This document shows, one piece after another, positions 17,530 through 25,961 of a stretch of DNA of 64,000 nucleotides. How positions within the stretch are numbered: the stretch's first letter is position 1; each line of letters opens with the position of its first letter. Under the pieces are notes generated by a model that was not told where the DNA came from, ran no database searches, and was given only the letters and a program-made list of their open reading frames with translations. The DNA comes from Anaerolineaceae bacterium (lineage in GTDB: Bacteria > Chloroflexota > Anaerolineae > Aggregatilineales > Phototrophicaceae). The position numbers and the translations under genes were made by a program. Location: the NCBI GenBank assembly GCA_028818375.1, contig JAPPOB010000010.1, forward strand, positions 930,001 through 994,000, given 5' to 3'.

Positions 17530-18279
17530 ATGCGCAGTGCAGGTCTTCGTCTGGCAGGATGCATCGGCCTCGCGCTGGTGATTCTGCTTGCCGGTTGTTA
17601 CCAGAGCGCCAACGAGTCCACGCAGCAGGATTCACAGTTGCCTTCCGGCGTCGCGACCTTTACGCCCTCGGCTGCCAACGTGCCGATCACGGCTGCGGCC
17701 GCCGTCGATCCCCGGCCCTCCGAGACGCCAGAGCCAGTTCAACCGCCCCTGCAGGACATCGACCCGCTCAATCTGACGGCCACCGCCATCATCGCCCGGG
17801 CGACCCAGACCCAGGCTGCCATGGATGCGGGTGAACAGGCGACGAGCGCACCGGCCTCCGTCGTTACGCCGGCTGTTCCGCCGGCCACGGTCGAAGGCGC
17901 AGAGGGGGCCGGCCCCCAGGGTGACGATTGCATTCACGTGGTGCAGGCCAGTGACGTCGGGCTCAGCTACATCGCGACCCTCTATGGTGTGACGGTGGCC
18001 GCCATCCAGCAGGCCAACAATCTTGCCAACATTGAACTCATCCACATTGGCAACCAGCTGATCATCCCCGGCTGCGGCCTGACCGGTTACCAACAGGCCC
18101 AGGCGCCGGCCGAAGGTTGCGCACCGGACGAGTATCGTCTGGTGCATACCGTACAGACTGGCGAAAACCTGTTCCGCATTGCCCTTACCTACGGTCTCGA
18201 CGTCAACCGGCTGGCCCAGGCCAACTGCATTCCGGACCCTGCCCTGATACGCGTCGGCCAACAGATCTTCATTCCCTGA
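17530..18279 (+). CDS. Lipoprotein with two LysM domains
   Basis: Exported protein of 249 residues. The signal peptide ends in the lipobox LLAGC (C23), so it is predicted to be lipid-anchored on the outer face of the membrane. A Thr/Pro/Ala-rich linker spans about 30-130. Two LysM peptidoglycan-binding modules follow: one at about 136-182 (IATLYGVTVAAIQQANNL...IGNQLIIPG) and one at the C-terminus (LFRIALTYGLDVNRLAQANC...VGQQIFIP). It probably attaches to the cell wall; no catalytic domain is present. A TTG at 17521 is also in frame, but ATG 17530 has the better spaced GAAAGG site. Confidence 0.85.
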   Translation: MRSAGLRLAGCIGLALVILLAGCYQSANESTQQDSQLPSGVATFTPSAANVPITAAAAVDPRPSETPEPVQPPLQDIDPLNLTATAIIARATQTQAAMDAGEQATSAPASVVTPAVPPATVEGAEGAGPQGDDCIHVVQASDVGLSYIATLYGVTVAAIQQANNLANIELIHIGNQLIIPGCGLTGYQQAQAPAEGCAPDEYRLVHTVQTGENLFRIALTYGLDVNRLAQANCIPDPALIRVGQQIFIP

Positions 18280-18291
18280 GTTGACAGACCC

Positions 18292-18320
18292 TTGTTGCGT
18301 CCGCCGGCGCCCTGTATACT
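18292..18320 (+). promoter_or_regulatory. Promoter of rplS
   Basis: TTGTTG (18292-18297), 17-base spacer, TATACT (18315-18320), giving a leader of about 45 bases. A nearer-consensus TTGACA at 18281 is too far away (28 bases) to pair with this -10. Confidence 0.5.
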
Positions 18321-18371
18321 GCGCGCCGCCACCCAGGATGAGCGCGGGCCAATGCGCCGGGGAAAGACCGC

Positions 18372-18734
18372 ATGACCAATCTGCTTGACGAACTGGTCGC
18401 ACAAACGCCGACGCGGGACCACCCGCAACTGTCGTCGGGCGATACGGTGCGCGTACATCTGCGAATTGTGGAAGGCGAAAGGGAACGGGTCCAGGTCTTC
18501 CAGGGCGTAATTATCCGGCTGCGCGGCGGCGGCAACGATGCCAACTTTACCGTTCGGCGCATCGCCAGCCATGGTGTAGGCGTGGAACGCACTTTCCTGC
18601 TGAAAAGCCCCCGCATCGAGAAAATAGAAATTCTGCGTCACGCAAAGGTTCGTCGGAAGCAACTCTATTACCTGCGGGAGCGCCGCGGCCGGGCCGCCCG
18701 GCTTAAGGAACGGCGTCAACCCCTGAGGCGTTAG
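18372..18734 (+). CDS. rplS: 50S ribosomal protein L19
   Basis: Protein of 120 residues, normal length for L19, which lies at the 30S-50S interface. Family features are the [21 protein letters not shown] beta segment, [35 protein letters not shown], and a basic C-terminal tail with [28 protein letters not shown] ribosome site precedes the ATG. The usual neighbours (rpsP, rimM, trmD) are not here, so the gene stands alone behind its own promoter. Confidence 0.96.
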   Translation: MTNLLDELVAQTPTRDHPQLSSGDTVRVHLRIVEGERERVQVFQGVIIRLRGGGNDANFTVRRIASHGVGVERTFLLKSPRIEKIEILRHAKVRRKQLYYLRERRGRAARLKERRQPLRR

Positions 18735-18776
18735 CACGGCGGCAGCGGCAGACTTCAGTCAGTCCGAAAATCGAGA

Positions 18777-20177
18777 TCAGTTGTCTCCGGCTTCGGCCTG
18801 TTTCAGTATGTAGTAGGTGCCCTTCTTGGTGCCCACCTTGAGCAGAAGGCCCTGCCCCACCAGGTCCACAAGGTCCAGCCGCAAGGTTTCCGATGAGACG
18901 CCCTCGCAACAGGAGCGAAACTCGCGGTTGGTGATGGAACCATGTCTCTGCAGGTATTGCAGGGCGCGCTGCTGGCGCGGATTGACATTTGCCACCCATT
19001 CCGGCGCCGGCGCCTGTTGCCTGGCATTGCGCAGGGTTACCGAAAAACTGTAGGGCTGCGCACCAAAGACCGGCGGCTCGTGTCCGGCCTGTTCCATAAC
19101 CTCCAGCATGCGATCGATTCCCAGACCCAGTTCTTCGATCAACCCCCACTGAAACAGCCCGCTGACAATGCGCGGGTTGCGGCTGAAATGTTCGCCGACG
19201 AAGTTTTCAATGGTGATGAACCCTGGCAGCCCGCCGGGCGACACCACTTCCAGGCGATCTGCGAACATGCGAATTTCGATGCGACGCCCTTTCATGCGAT
19301 AGTCACGGTGACAGACGGCGTTGACGATGGCCTCCCGCACGGCAAAGCGCGGGTACTCCAGGGTTTCCTCCCGTTCCAGGTCCTTCACGACGGCGCTGAC
19401 GGCCATTTCGCTCCAGACCAGATTCCAGGCCGCCTCCACCATACGCGGCAGGGAGCCGGACAGTTCTTCCCGGCGAATGTAGCCCGCCAGTCCGTCCTCA
19501 CCGCGCGGCGTGGCCCCGGCGAAACGCACGAAGACCATCCCGCTTTGCGGCAACCAGCGTTGCGGTCGCTCGCAGAAAAGCAACACGCCGGTAACCGTAG
19601 GCTGCCCCGCGGCGTCCAGGGCGCCGATTTCCTGCAACAGGGAGTCGCTGGCCTCGCCTTCCGGCTGGCGCAGGCGCAGCGCGCGGCGTTCAAGATAGGC
19701 GGCGATCATTTCCTCGTTGAAATCGCTGCGACTGGCGCCCGGCACCGCCTCATTTTCGAAGTCACCGATGTTGCGGTCGCTGCCCAAACGTTGAATCTCG
19801 CGGCCGCCCAGCGGCCGGTTGCAACCCCCGCTGCGCACCAGTACGCGCCCGTCCACCAGCGAATGCATGTCCAGACTGCGGGGCACTTCCAAGCGCCAGG
19901 CGGTGCGCGCTTCCGCCAGCGCGACCAGCGCGGTTTCGCCGGTCATGACGGGGGGATCGCAAAGCCCCTGGGCCTCCCCAAGGGCGCTGTCCAGCGCTTC
20001 GCGTGTGATGGTCGTTTCGGCAGGTTCTCCGTCGGGACGCACGCCAAACAGGAGGCTGCCGCCGTCGCTGTTGGCAAAAGCGATCAGGGTCTCGGCGATT
20101 CCCTGTGCTGTCAACTGTTCGATGCAGGCGGTGCGCGGTCCGGGCCCGAAGCTGGCGGGTGGCCTGTCCCCATCCAT
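18777..20177 (-). CDS. AlbA_2/Schlafen-type ATP-binding transcriptional regulator
   Basis: Protein of 466 residues of the AAA_4 / divergent AlbA family (COG2865). The N-terminal AlbA_2 domain shows AFANSDGGSLLFGVRPDG, a typical signature of this nucleic-acid-binding fold. The middle contains EALVNAVCHRDY-like sequence (REAIVNAVCHRDY), characteristic of the family's C-terminal half, and FADRLEVVSPGGLPGF. The last ~80 residues look like a winged helix that binds DNA. The target is unknown. ATG 20177 is preferred over TTG 20189. It is convergent with rplS. Confidence 0.82.
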   Translation of the reverse strand: MDGDRPPASFGPGPRTACIEQLTAQGIAETLIAFANSDGGSLLFGVRPDGEPAETTITREALDSALGEAQGLCDPPVMTGETALVALAEARTAWRLEVPRSLDMHSLVDGRVLVRSGGCNRPLGGREIQRLGSDRNIGDFENEAVPGASRSDFNEEMIAAYLERRALRLRQPEGEASDSLLQEIGALDAAGQPTVTGVLLFCERPQRWLPQSGMVFVRFAGATPRGEDGLAGYIRREELSGSLPRMVEAAWNLVWSEMAVSAVVKDLEREETLEYPRFAVREAIVNAVCHRDYRMKGRRIEIRMFADRLEVVSPGGLPGFITIENFVGEHFSRNPRIVSGLFQWGLIEELGLGIDRMLEVMEQAGHEPPVFGAQPYSFSVTLRNARQQAPAPEWVANVNPRQQRALQYLQRHGSITNREFRSCCEGVSSETLRLDLVDLVGQGLLLKVGTKKGTYYILKQAEAGDN

Positions 20178-20208
20178 ATTCAAACCCAATCCTGACCGGC
20201 GGGCGGAT

Positions 20209-20217
20209 ACTATAGCA
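20209..20217 (-). promoter_or_regulatory. Extended -10 for the AlbA-type regulator gene
   Basis: TGCTATAGT on the minus strand, about 32 bases before the ATG at 20177; no clear -35. Confidence 0.35.
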
Positions 20218-20304
20218 CAGCCCGTCCGCCTCCCGCCGCAAAATCACGGGCTTTGACAATTGCCGTCCACCAGCGAAAAGGGTACGCTGGAATCGGAGGA
20301 AACT

Positions 20305-20862
20305 ATGAACATCATGTTCATCCCGGTGCTCGTCAGCATCGCCTTTTTCCTGCGCATCGGGCTGATCATGACCGGGATGCTCAAGGGGCCTATCCTGCGC
20401 ACCTTTGAGAAGTACGGCGGGGATGAGGAGTTGTATTACCCCCTGCCTGCCCTGTTGCTCTGGTCCGGCGTACTGGTCATCAGCCTGACGGCCCTGCTGG
20501 TTGAAAGCGCGAGCATCTTTTTGCCAACCGGCCTGCCTGGCCTAGGGCTGCTGATGCTGGCCTTCCTGGCGCGCAACCATCCGGAGTTCGCCCGCGAGCA
20601 TCCGGATATCTTTCTGCACTACCCACGCTGGTATCATCAGTTGCGGGCGCGGACCTCACGCTACGAACGCCGCCGCCTGTCCTATATGTGGCTGTGGTTG
20701 CCACGTCGCCTGCGCCTGATCTACAACGGCAGCGACCGCGCCTTCAACCAGTGGGCCGACCTGGTCATCATGGCGTCCATGCGCTACGACGAGGAAGACC
20801 CGTCCCTGTGGCGCGAGAATCCGCCGGAAGACTACGAGACCGTGTACCGTGAAAGTGCCTGA
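20305..20862 (+). CDS. Small membrane protein of unknown function
   Basis: Protein of 185 residues that I do not recognise. Two hydrophobic segments are visible, at about residues 4-24 and 47-85 (the latter long enough for two passes). A basic, aromatic-rich region with HYPRWYHQLRARTSRYERRRL follows, then an acidic C-terminus. A strong GGAGGA ribosome site five bases before ATG 20305 decides the start; the frame upstream to 20260 is not needed. It is convergent with glnS. No close functional hint comes from its neighbours. Confidence 0.7.
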   Translation: MNIMFIPVLVSIAFFLRIGLIMTGMLKGPILRTFEKYGGDEELYYPLPALLLWSGVLVISLTALLVESASIFLPTGLPGLGLLMLAFLARNHPEFAREHPDIFLHYPRWYHQLRARTSRYERRRLSYMWLWLPRRLRLIYNGSDRAFNQWADLVIMASMRYDEEDPSLWRENPPEDYETVYRESA

Positions 20863-20896
20863 TGTTAATGCCCGGCTGGCGGGCGGGCCACAGCGT

Positions 20897-22606
20897 TTAG
20901 CGCTGCTGACGCCGTTGCAGTCTGGCCCACTGGTCGCGCAGGGTGACGCTGCGATTGAACACCAGTTGGCCGGGTCTTGAATCCGGGTCCACGGCGAAGT
21001 AGCCGATGCGCTCGAACTGGTAGCGCATGCCTGCCTTCGCCTGGCCGAGGGAAGGTTCAACCAGCGCCTGCGTCAACACCTGCAGCGAGTCAGGATTGAG
21101 CTGCGTGGCGGGGTCGAGGCCGTCGCTTTCTTCATTGGGGTTCCGCACGCTGAACAGCTTGTTGTAGAGCCGCACTTCGGCGGGCAGGGCCTGCGCCGCC
21201 GACACCCAGTGCAATGTAGCGCGCACGCGGCGTCCGTCCGGCGCATTGCCGCCGCGCGAGTCGGGGTCGATGGTGCAACGCAACTCGTGGATCTCGCCCT
21301 GCGCGTCATACACAACGTCGCGACAGGTCAGCAGCCAGGCGCTGCGCAGACGCACTTCACGGCCCGGCGCCAGACGGTAAAACTTGCGCGGCGGGTCCAG
21401 CATGAAGTCCTCGCGTTCGATGTAAATCTCCCGCGAAAAGGGGACTTCCCGCGTCCCGGCCGACTCGTCCTCCGGGTTGTTGACCGCCGTCATCCACTCC
21501 ATCTGGCCTTCCGGGTAGTTTTCGATGACCACCCGCAGCGGGTCCAGCACGGCCATGACGCGCGGTGAGTGCCGGTTCAGATACTGGCGCTGGTAGTGTT
21601 CCAGCATTTCGATCTCGATGAGGTTGTTGCGTTTGCCAATGCCTGTGGCGGCGCAAAACTCGCGAATCGCCTCCGGAGCGTAGCCGCGTCGCCGCATGCC
21701 GCGCAGGGTTGGCATTCGCGGGTCATCCCAACCTTTCAAATGCCCCTGCTCCACCAGCCGCCGCAGCTTGCGTTTCTGGACGATCGTATGATCAAGGTTC
21801 AGGCGGGCGAACTCGATTTGACGGGGCCGGTAGATGCCCAGCGCTTCCAGCAGCCAGTCGTAGAGCGGACGGTGGTCCTCGTATTCCAGCGAACAGAGGG
21901 AGTGGCTGATGCCCTCAATCGAATCCGACTGGCCATGCGCGAAGTCGTACATGGGGTAAATGCACCAGCGATCGCCGGTGCGCGGGTGCTCGGTATGCAG
22001 GATGCGATAGAGCACCGGATCGCGTAAATTGATGTTTGGCGAGGCCATGTCGATCTTCGCGCGCAGCACACAGGCGCCCTCGGGGTAGTCGCCCCGTTTC
22101 ATGCCTTCGAACATGGTCAGGTTTTCCGCCACCGGTCGATCGCGCCAGGGGCTGTTTCGACCCGGTTCGGTCAGGGTGCCGCGGGACTCGCGAATCTCTT
22201 CCTGGCCCAGTTCATCTACGTAAGCATTGCCATCGCGGATCAACTGCAGCGCCCACTCGTAGAGCTGGTCAAAATAGTCCGAGGCGAAGAACAGGCGCTC
22301 ACCCCAGTCGTAACCCAGCCAGCGGATGTCCTCCATGATGGCGTCGATGTATTCCTGCTCTTCCCGCACCGGGTTGGTGTCATCGAAACGCAGGTTGCAG
22401 ACGCCGCCAAACTCCCTGGCGATGCTGAAGTTGATCCAGATGGCCTTGGCGTGTCCTACGTGCGGATAGCCGTTGGGCTCGGGCGGGAATCGCGTGTGAA
22501 CGCTGGAGTAGCGGCCGGCCTCCAGGTCCGCGATGATGGCCTCGCGAATGAAGTCCCCGCGCTCCCTTGCAGCGTCGGCGACAACTGCCTTGCCAGGGTC
22601 GCTCAT
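20897..22606 (-). CDS. glnS: Glutamine-tRNA ligase
   Basis: Class I aminoacyl-tRNA synthetase of 569 residues that charges tRNA-Gln directly, so this organism need not rely only on the transamidation route. It has [14 protein letters not shown] (HIGH-type motif, 41-54), RFDDTNP and the GlnRS-specific C-terminal anticodon-binding beta-barrels with [22 protein letters not shown] and [11 protein letters not shown]. The KMSKS-equivalent reads VQKRK (276-280) rather than MSKRK. No YqeY-type extension is fused. ATG 22606 gives the canonical N-terminus; the longer frame runs through the tRNA gene. It lies directly downstream of two tRNA-Gln genes. Confidence 0.94.
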   Translation of the reverse strand: MSDPGKAVVADAARERGDFIREAIIADLEAGRYSSVHTRFPPEPNGYPHVGHAKAIWINFSIAREFGGVCNLRFDDTNPVREEQEYIDAIMEDIRWLGYDWGERLFFASDYFDQLYEWALQLIRDGNAYVDELGQEEIRESRGTLTEPGRNSPWRDRPVAENLTMFEGMKRGDYPEGACVLRAKIDMASPNINLRDPVLYRILHTEHPRTGDRWCIYPMYDFAHGQSDSIEGISHSLCSLEYEDHRPLYDWLLEALGIYRPRQIEFARLNLDHTIVQKRKLRRLVEQGHLKGWDDPRMPTLRGMRRRGYAPEAIREFCAATGIGKRNNLIEIEMLEHYQRQYLNRHSPRVMAVLDPLRVVIENYPEGQMEWMTAVNNPEDESAGTREVPFSREIYIEREDFMLDPPRKFYRLAPGREVRLRSAWLLTCRDVVYDAQGEIHELRCTIDPDSRGGNAPDGRRVRATLHWVSAAQALPAEVRLYNKLFSVRNPNEESDGLDPATQLNPDSLQVLTQALVEPSLGQAKAGMRYQFERIGYFAVDPDSRPGQLVFNRSVTLRDQWARLQRRQQR

Positions 22607-22658
22607 GTGCCTGCCCGTTCTCCAGCGTGGGAATCGAGACTGTCGCTGTGACGATCTA

Positions 22659-22729
22659 CTGGGAGACCTGGATTCGAACCAGGATTCCCGGTTCCAAAGA
22701 CCGGTGTTCTGCCGTTGAACTATCTCCCA
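22659..22729 (-). tRNA. tRNA-Gln (anticodon TTG)
   Basis: 71-base cloverleaf on the minus strand. The acceptor stem is TGGGAGA with TCTCCCA and discriminator G73, as in other tRNA-Gln. The D stem is GTTC/GAAC, the anticodon stem CCGGT/ACCGG holds the loop CTTTGGA (anticodon TTG, reading CAA), and the T arm is CCTGG-TTCGAAT-CCAGG. The 3' CCA is not encoded. It lies 53 bases upstream of glnS and has its own -10 candidate. Confidence 0.95.
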
Positions 22730-22739
22730 TCCGCCCGTC

Positions 22740-22748
22740 ATTCTAGCA
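22740..22748 (-). promoter_or_regulatory. Extended -10 for tRNA-Gln(TTG), possibly also glnS
   Basis: TGCTAGAAT on the minus strand, with the predicted transcription start a few bases before the mature tRNA 5' end at 22729. It sits just after the terminator at 22787-22812. The -35 is weak. Confidence 0.45.
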
Positions 22749-22786
22749 CGGCCCCGCGCCTGCATACCAGAGCGGGACGGGAACAC

Positions 22787-22812
22787 AAAAAGCGGCGGCC
22801 CGCGGCCACCGC
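22787..22812 (-). terminator. Intrinsic terminator between the two tRNA-Gln genes
   Basis: On the minus strand GCGGTGGCC-GCG-GGCCGCCGC forms a nine-pair stem (one G-U pair) with a three-base loop, followed directly by TTTTT. It should end the transcript of tRNA-Gln(CTG) and possibly gltX. Confidence 0.7.
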
Positions 22813-22818
22813 CATCTG

Positions 22819-22889
22819 CTGGGAGACCTGGATTCGAACCAGGATTTACGGGGCCAGAACCCGTCGTTCTGCCGTTGAACTATCTCCCA
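22819..22889 (-). tRNA. tRNA-Gln (anticodon CTG)
   Basis: 71-base cloverleaf on the minus strand. It shares acceptor stem (TGGGAGA/TCTCCCA, G73), D arm and T arm with the neighbouring tRNA-Gln but has anticodon stem ACGGG/CCCGT and loop TTCTGGC (anticodon CTG, reading CAG). The 3' CCA is not encoded. The two genes look like a tandem duplication that diverged in the anticodon arm. Confidence 0.95.
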
Positions 22890-22899
22890 CCTGGCGGCA

Positions 22900-22928
22900 A
22901 TCCTGGCACAGGGCCGCAAGGCTGTCAA
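22900..22928 (-). promoter_or_regulatory. Promoter of tRNA-Gln(CTG)
   Basis: TTGACA (22923-22928), 17-base spacer, extended -10 TGC-CAGGAT (TGC at 22906-22908, hexamer 22900-22905) on the minus strand. It overlaps the last codons of gltX and ends about 11 bases before the tRNA. Confidence 0.58.
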
Positions 22929-24421
22929 GCCTGACGCTGCAGGGTGGCAATCGCCTGGTCGATGCGTTCCAGGCAGGTCTCCAAACCGAGGATCTCCATC
23001 GTTTCAAAGAGCGGCGGGGACACTCGCTGGCCCGTCACAGCGACGCGCAGGCTGCCGAAGAGCTGGCCGGCCTTGATGCCCAGTTCCTGAGCCAGCGTCC
23101 GCATGTCCGCTTCCAGCGCGGCGCACTCGATGCGCTCCACTTCCTCCAGCCGCTGACGCGCTGCCTGCAGGGCCCCCAACGTTCCCGCAGTATCCATTCT
23201 GCGCTGAATGATCGCGTCGGCTTCCGGGCCTGCAAAGCTGTCGCTGAAGAAGAAGCCCGCCATGGCCGCGAAATCGTGCAGCGAGCGCATGCGCTCCTGC
23301 ATCAGCGGTACGACCTTTCGCAGCAGCGCGTCGTCAACTTCGAGCCCGGCCTGCTGCAGCAGCGGACGCACACGCTGCGCCAGGTCCACCCCCGACAGTT
23401 CCCGAATCCACATGCCGTTCAGCCAGTCCAGCTTTTCCACAGGGAAGACGCTGTCGGCCGGATTGACCCGGCTGAGTTCGAAGCCTTCAATCGCCGCCTC
23501 GACAGGGAAGAATTCACGCTCATCGGGCATGCTCCAGCCGATGTTGGTCAGGAAGTTGCCAACGGCCTCCGGCAAATAACCGGCATCGATGAACTCTTGC
23601 GCCAGGACCAGCACCTGCCTGCCATTTTGCGTGAAGCCCGCATGTCGTTTGCTCAACTTGCCCTTGCCGTTTGGATTAAGAATCACCGGCAAATGGACGT
23701 AAACGGGCTTCTTCTGCCCGAAGGCCTGCCACAGTTGCCAGTGCAGCGGCAGCGAGGGCAACCATTCGCTGGAGCGCAACACATGCGTAATCTGCATGTC
23801 CTGATCGTCAACCAGATGGGCCAGATGATAGGTGGGGAAGCCATCGGACTTCAACAGGACGGCATCCTGCAACCTGGAATTCTCGAAGCGCGATTCCCCC
23901 CGAATGGCATCTCGTACCAGGGTCTGCCCTTCCAGCGGCATGCGAAAGCGAATCACCGGTGTCTCGCCCGCTGCTTCCAGTTCGGCCCGCTGTGTCAAAG
24001 AGAGATCGCGGCAATGTCTGTCGTAACCGCTGGCCTCCCCCCGTTTGCGTTTTTCCGCGTTGACGGCCTGCAGACGTTCCGCGCTGCAGTAACAGGGATA
24101 GGCCGCGCCCTCCTGCACAAGCCAACCCGCCTGGCGGACGTGCCGCTCGCGTCGTTCGGACTGCACGTAGGGGCCGAAAGCGCCGCCAATGTCCGGCCCC
24201 TCGTCGTAATCGAGTCCATAGTGACGCAGCATGGCCATGATGTGTTCGGCCGAGCCGCTTACCAGTCGGCGCTGGTCCGTGTCTTCCAGACGAAGAATGA
24301 AGCGGCCGCCGTGGTGACGGGCATAGAGCCAGTTGAAGAGGGCCGTCCGCAGGCCGCCAATATGCAGCGGGCCGGTCGGGCTGGGCGCGAAGCGGACCCG
24401 TACGGGTCGGTGTGAAGACAT
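22925..24421 (-). CDS. gltX: Glutamate-tRNA ligase
   Basis: Class I synthetase of 498 residues. RFAPSPTGPLHIGG (10-23) is the HIGH region, RLEDTDQ follows, and KLSKR (255-259) is the KMSKS loop. The length and C-terminal helical anticodon domain are those of bacterial GluRS. Whether it is discriminating cannot be told by eye; the presence of glnS suggests it need not misacylate tRNA-Gln. An AGGAG ribosome site lies six bases before ATG 24421. It is co-oriented with the two tRNA-Gln genes and glnS downstream. Confidence 0.95.
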   Translation of the reverse strand: MSSHRPVRVRFAPSPTGPLHIGGLRTALFNWLYARHHGGRFILRLEDTDQRRLVSGSAEHIMAMLRHYGLDYDEGPDIGGAFGPYVQSERRERHVRQAGWLVQEGAAYPCYCSAERLQAVNAEKRKRGEASGYDRHCRDLSLTQRAELEAAGETPVIRFRMPLEGQTLVRDAIRGESRFENSRLQDAVLLKSDGFPTYHLAHLVDDQDMQITHVLRSSEWLPSLPLHWQLWQAFGQKKPVYVHLPVILNPNGKGKLSKRHAGFTQNGRQVLVLAQEFIDAGYLPEAVGNFLTNIGWSMPDEREFFPVEAAIEGFELSRVNPADSVFPVEKLDWLNGMWIRELSGVDLAQRVRPLLQQAGLEVDDALLRKVVPLMQERMRSLHDFAAMAGFFFSDSFAGPEADAIIQRRMDTAGTLGALQAARQRLEEVERIECAALEADMRTLAQELGIKAGQLFGSLRVAVTGQRVSPPLFETMEILGLETCLERIDQAIATLQRQA

Positions 24422-24460
24422 CAGGGCTCCTGTACGCTCGGGTTGCGAAATGACGGGCCT

Positions 24461-25585
24461 TCAACTCACCCGGCGGCGGCGCGCTATGACGCTCTGCGTC
24501 AGGCCTATGCCCGCCATCGTGGACAGCAGGGATGTTCCCCCCGAACTGATGAAGGGCAGGGTCAGACCGGTCACCGGCATCAGCGCCAGGTTCATTCCGA
24601 TCGAGGTCACCGTCTGGAAAAAGATAAAGGCCGCCACGCCATAGCAAAGCAAACTGCCGAAGGCATCGACGGCAAGGCGCGCGCCACGCAGGATACGCAT
24701 CAGCACAATGCCGATCAGGCCCAGGGTCACCAGACTGCCAATAAAGCCGAACTCCTCCGCAATGACACTGAAGATAAAGTCCGTATGGCGCACACGCAGG
24801 AAACGTCCCTTGTTTTGCGTTCCGACCAGGTAACCCTTCCCCAGCAGGCCACCTGACCCCACGCTGATCAGGGCCTGATTGATGTTGAAATAGGCGTCTT
24901 CGTCACTGGTTGGATCGACAAAAAGCGAAATGCGCTGCACCTGGTAACGTTCCAGGGGTCCTTCAATGACATTGAAGGCCTGCAGCAGCACCACGCCGCC
25001 CAGTAGGGACAGAATGAGCATGAAGGTGACCAGATAGCGCAGCGGCAGCCCGGCCCCCCAGATCATGGTGAACCAGATCGCCATCAGCACGGTGACCATG
25101 CCAAGGTCGGGCTGGATGAGAATCAGGGCCGCCGGGAGGCCGATGTGCAGCAGCGAGAGCACGATGTTGGGCAAATGGCCGATGCGCTGGTAGCGACGGG
25201 CGAGAAGGTGGCCCAGCGTGATGATGATCAACAGCTTGGCCACTTCGGATGGCTGGATGCGTATGCCGATGTTTATCCAGCGCTGGGCGCCGGCCACGCC
25301 TTCCACGCCAAAGTAAAAGACCATCACCAGCAGGCTGAGCATGAGGAGATAGAGCCAGAGATGCAGTCCGGCCAGCAAACGGTAATCCAGCAGGGACAGG
25401 CCGGCCATGAGCATCAGCCCCAGCAGGGCAAATCGAATCTGGTCCGGCACGCGCGCGATCAGGGTCGGGTCGATGGCATCCTGAGTGGCGCTGCCGATCA
25501 TCAGAATGCCGAAGAGAATCAACAGCAGGGAGACGCTGAAAAGCAGGTAATCGAAACGTTGCCAGATACTGCCGGAGGCGATCAT
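24461..25585 (-). CDS. rodA: Rod-shape SEDS peptidoglycan polymerase RodA
   Basis: SEDS-family glycosyltransferase of 374 residues with about ten membrane helices. It polymerises lipid II during cell elongation together with PBP2 (mrdA, upstream in the same cluster). Motifs include GAQRWINIGIRIQPSEVAKL and IAEEFGFIGSLVTL, and the C-terminal LPFISSGGTSLLSTMAGIGL. It ends the mre-min cluster; the gap to minE is 74 bases. The short length and neighbours favour RodA over FtsW. Confidence 0.93.
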   Translation of the reverse strand: MIASGSIWQRFDYLLFSVSLLLILFGILMIGSATQDAIDPTLIARVPDQIRFALLGLMLMAGLSLLDYRLLAGLHLWLYLLMLSLLVMVFYFGVEGVAGAQRWINIGIRIQPSEVAKLLIIITLGHLLARRYQRIGHLPNIVLSLLHIGLPAALILIQPDLGMVTVLMAIWFTMIWGAGLPLRYLVTFMLILSLLGGVVLLQAFNVIEGPLERYQVQRISLFVDPTSDEDAYFNINQALISVGSGGLLGKGYLVGTQNKGRFLRVRHTDFIFSVIAEEFGFIGSLVTLGLIGIVLMRILRGARLAVDAFGSLLCYGVAAFIFFQTVTSIGMNLALMPVTGLTLPFISSGGTSLLSTMAGIGLTQSVIARRRRVS

Positions 25586-25659
25586 GTGTCATTCAGGGCG
25601 CAGAAAAGCAGTGCCGTAACGGGCCTGGAATCAGGGTATCACAAATGCAGCGTCAGGGT

Positions 25660-25959
25660 TCAGCCGGTTTCCCGACCCACTTGCCCGGGGCCGGTCTTCT
25701 GTTTGGAAAAGGGCACTTCGGCCACAATTAAATTGTCCCGCCGTCGGTGTTCCAGCGCGAAATCCACGCGGTCGCTCTCCACAGCGACGTAGCGGGAAAT
25801 CACCTCAAGGATCTCTTTCTTCATGCGGTCCAGCTCTTCCGGCGAGAGATCGATGCGGTCATGCAGCAGGACAAAGTGCAGACGTTCCCTCGCGCTTGCC
25901 GCGCTGCCCCCTCGCCCTGCCCGCTTCAGGAGCCCCAGACGTTCCAGTAGTCCTGCCAT
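25660..25959 (-). CDS. minE: Cell-division topological specificity factor MinE
   Basis: Protein of 99 residues. An N-terminal membrane-targeting stretch (LLERLGLLKR) is followed by the anti-MinCD segment SARERLHFVLLHDR (about 22-35) and a C-terminal dimerisation domain with KKEILEVISRYV and VDFALEHRR. It stimulates the MinD ATPase and drives pole-to-pole movement of MinCD. It starts two bases after minD on the same transcript. Confidence 0.94.
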   Translation of the reverse strand: MAGLLERLGLLKRAGRGGSAASARERLHFVLLHDRIDLSPEELDRMKKEILEVISRYVAVESDRVDFALEHRRRDNLIVAEVPFSKQKTGPGQVGRETG

Positions 25960-25961
25960 AG

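Noticed and set aside
18281..18286. Consensus TTGACA before rplS
   Set aside because: It is 28 bases from the TATACT -10; the TTGTTG at 18292 has the correct 17-base spacing.
20253..20258. TTGACA upstream of the small membrane protein gene
   Set aside because: No -10 hexamer at 16-18 bases downstream.
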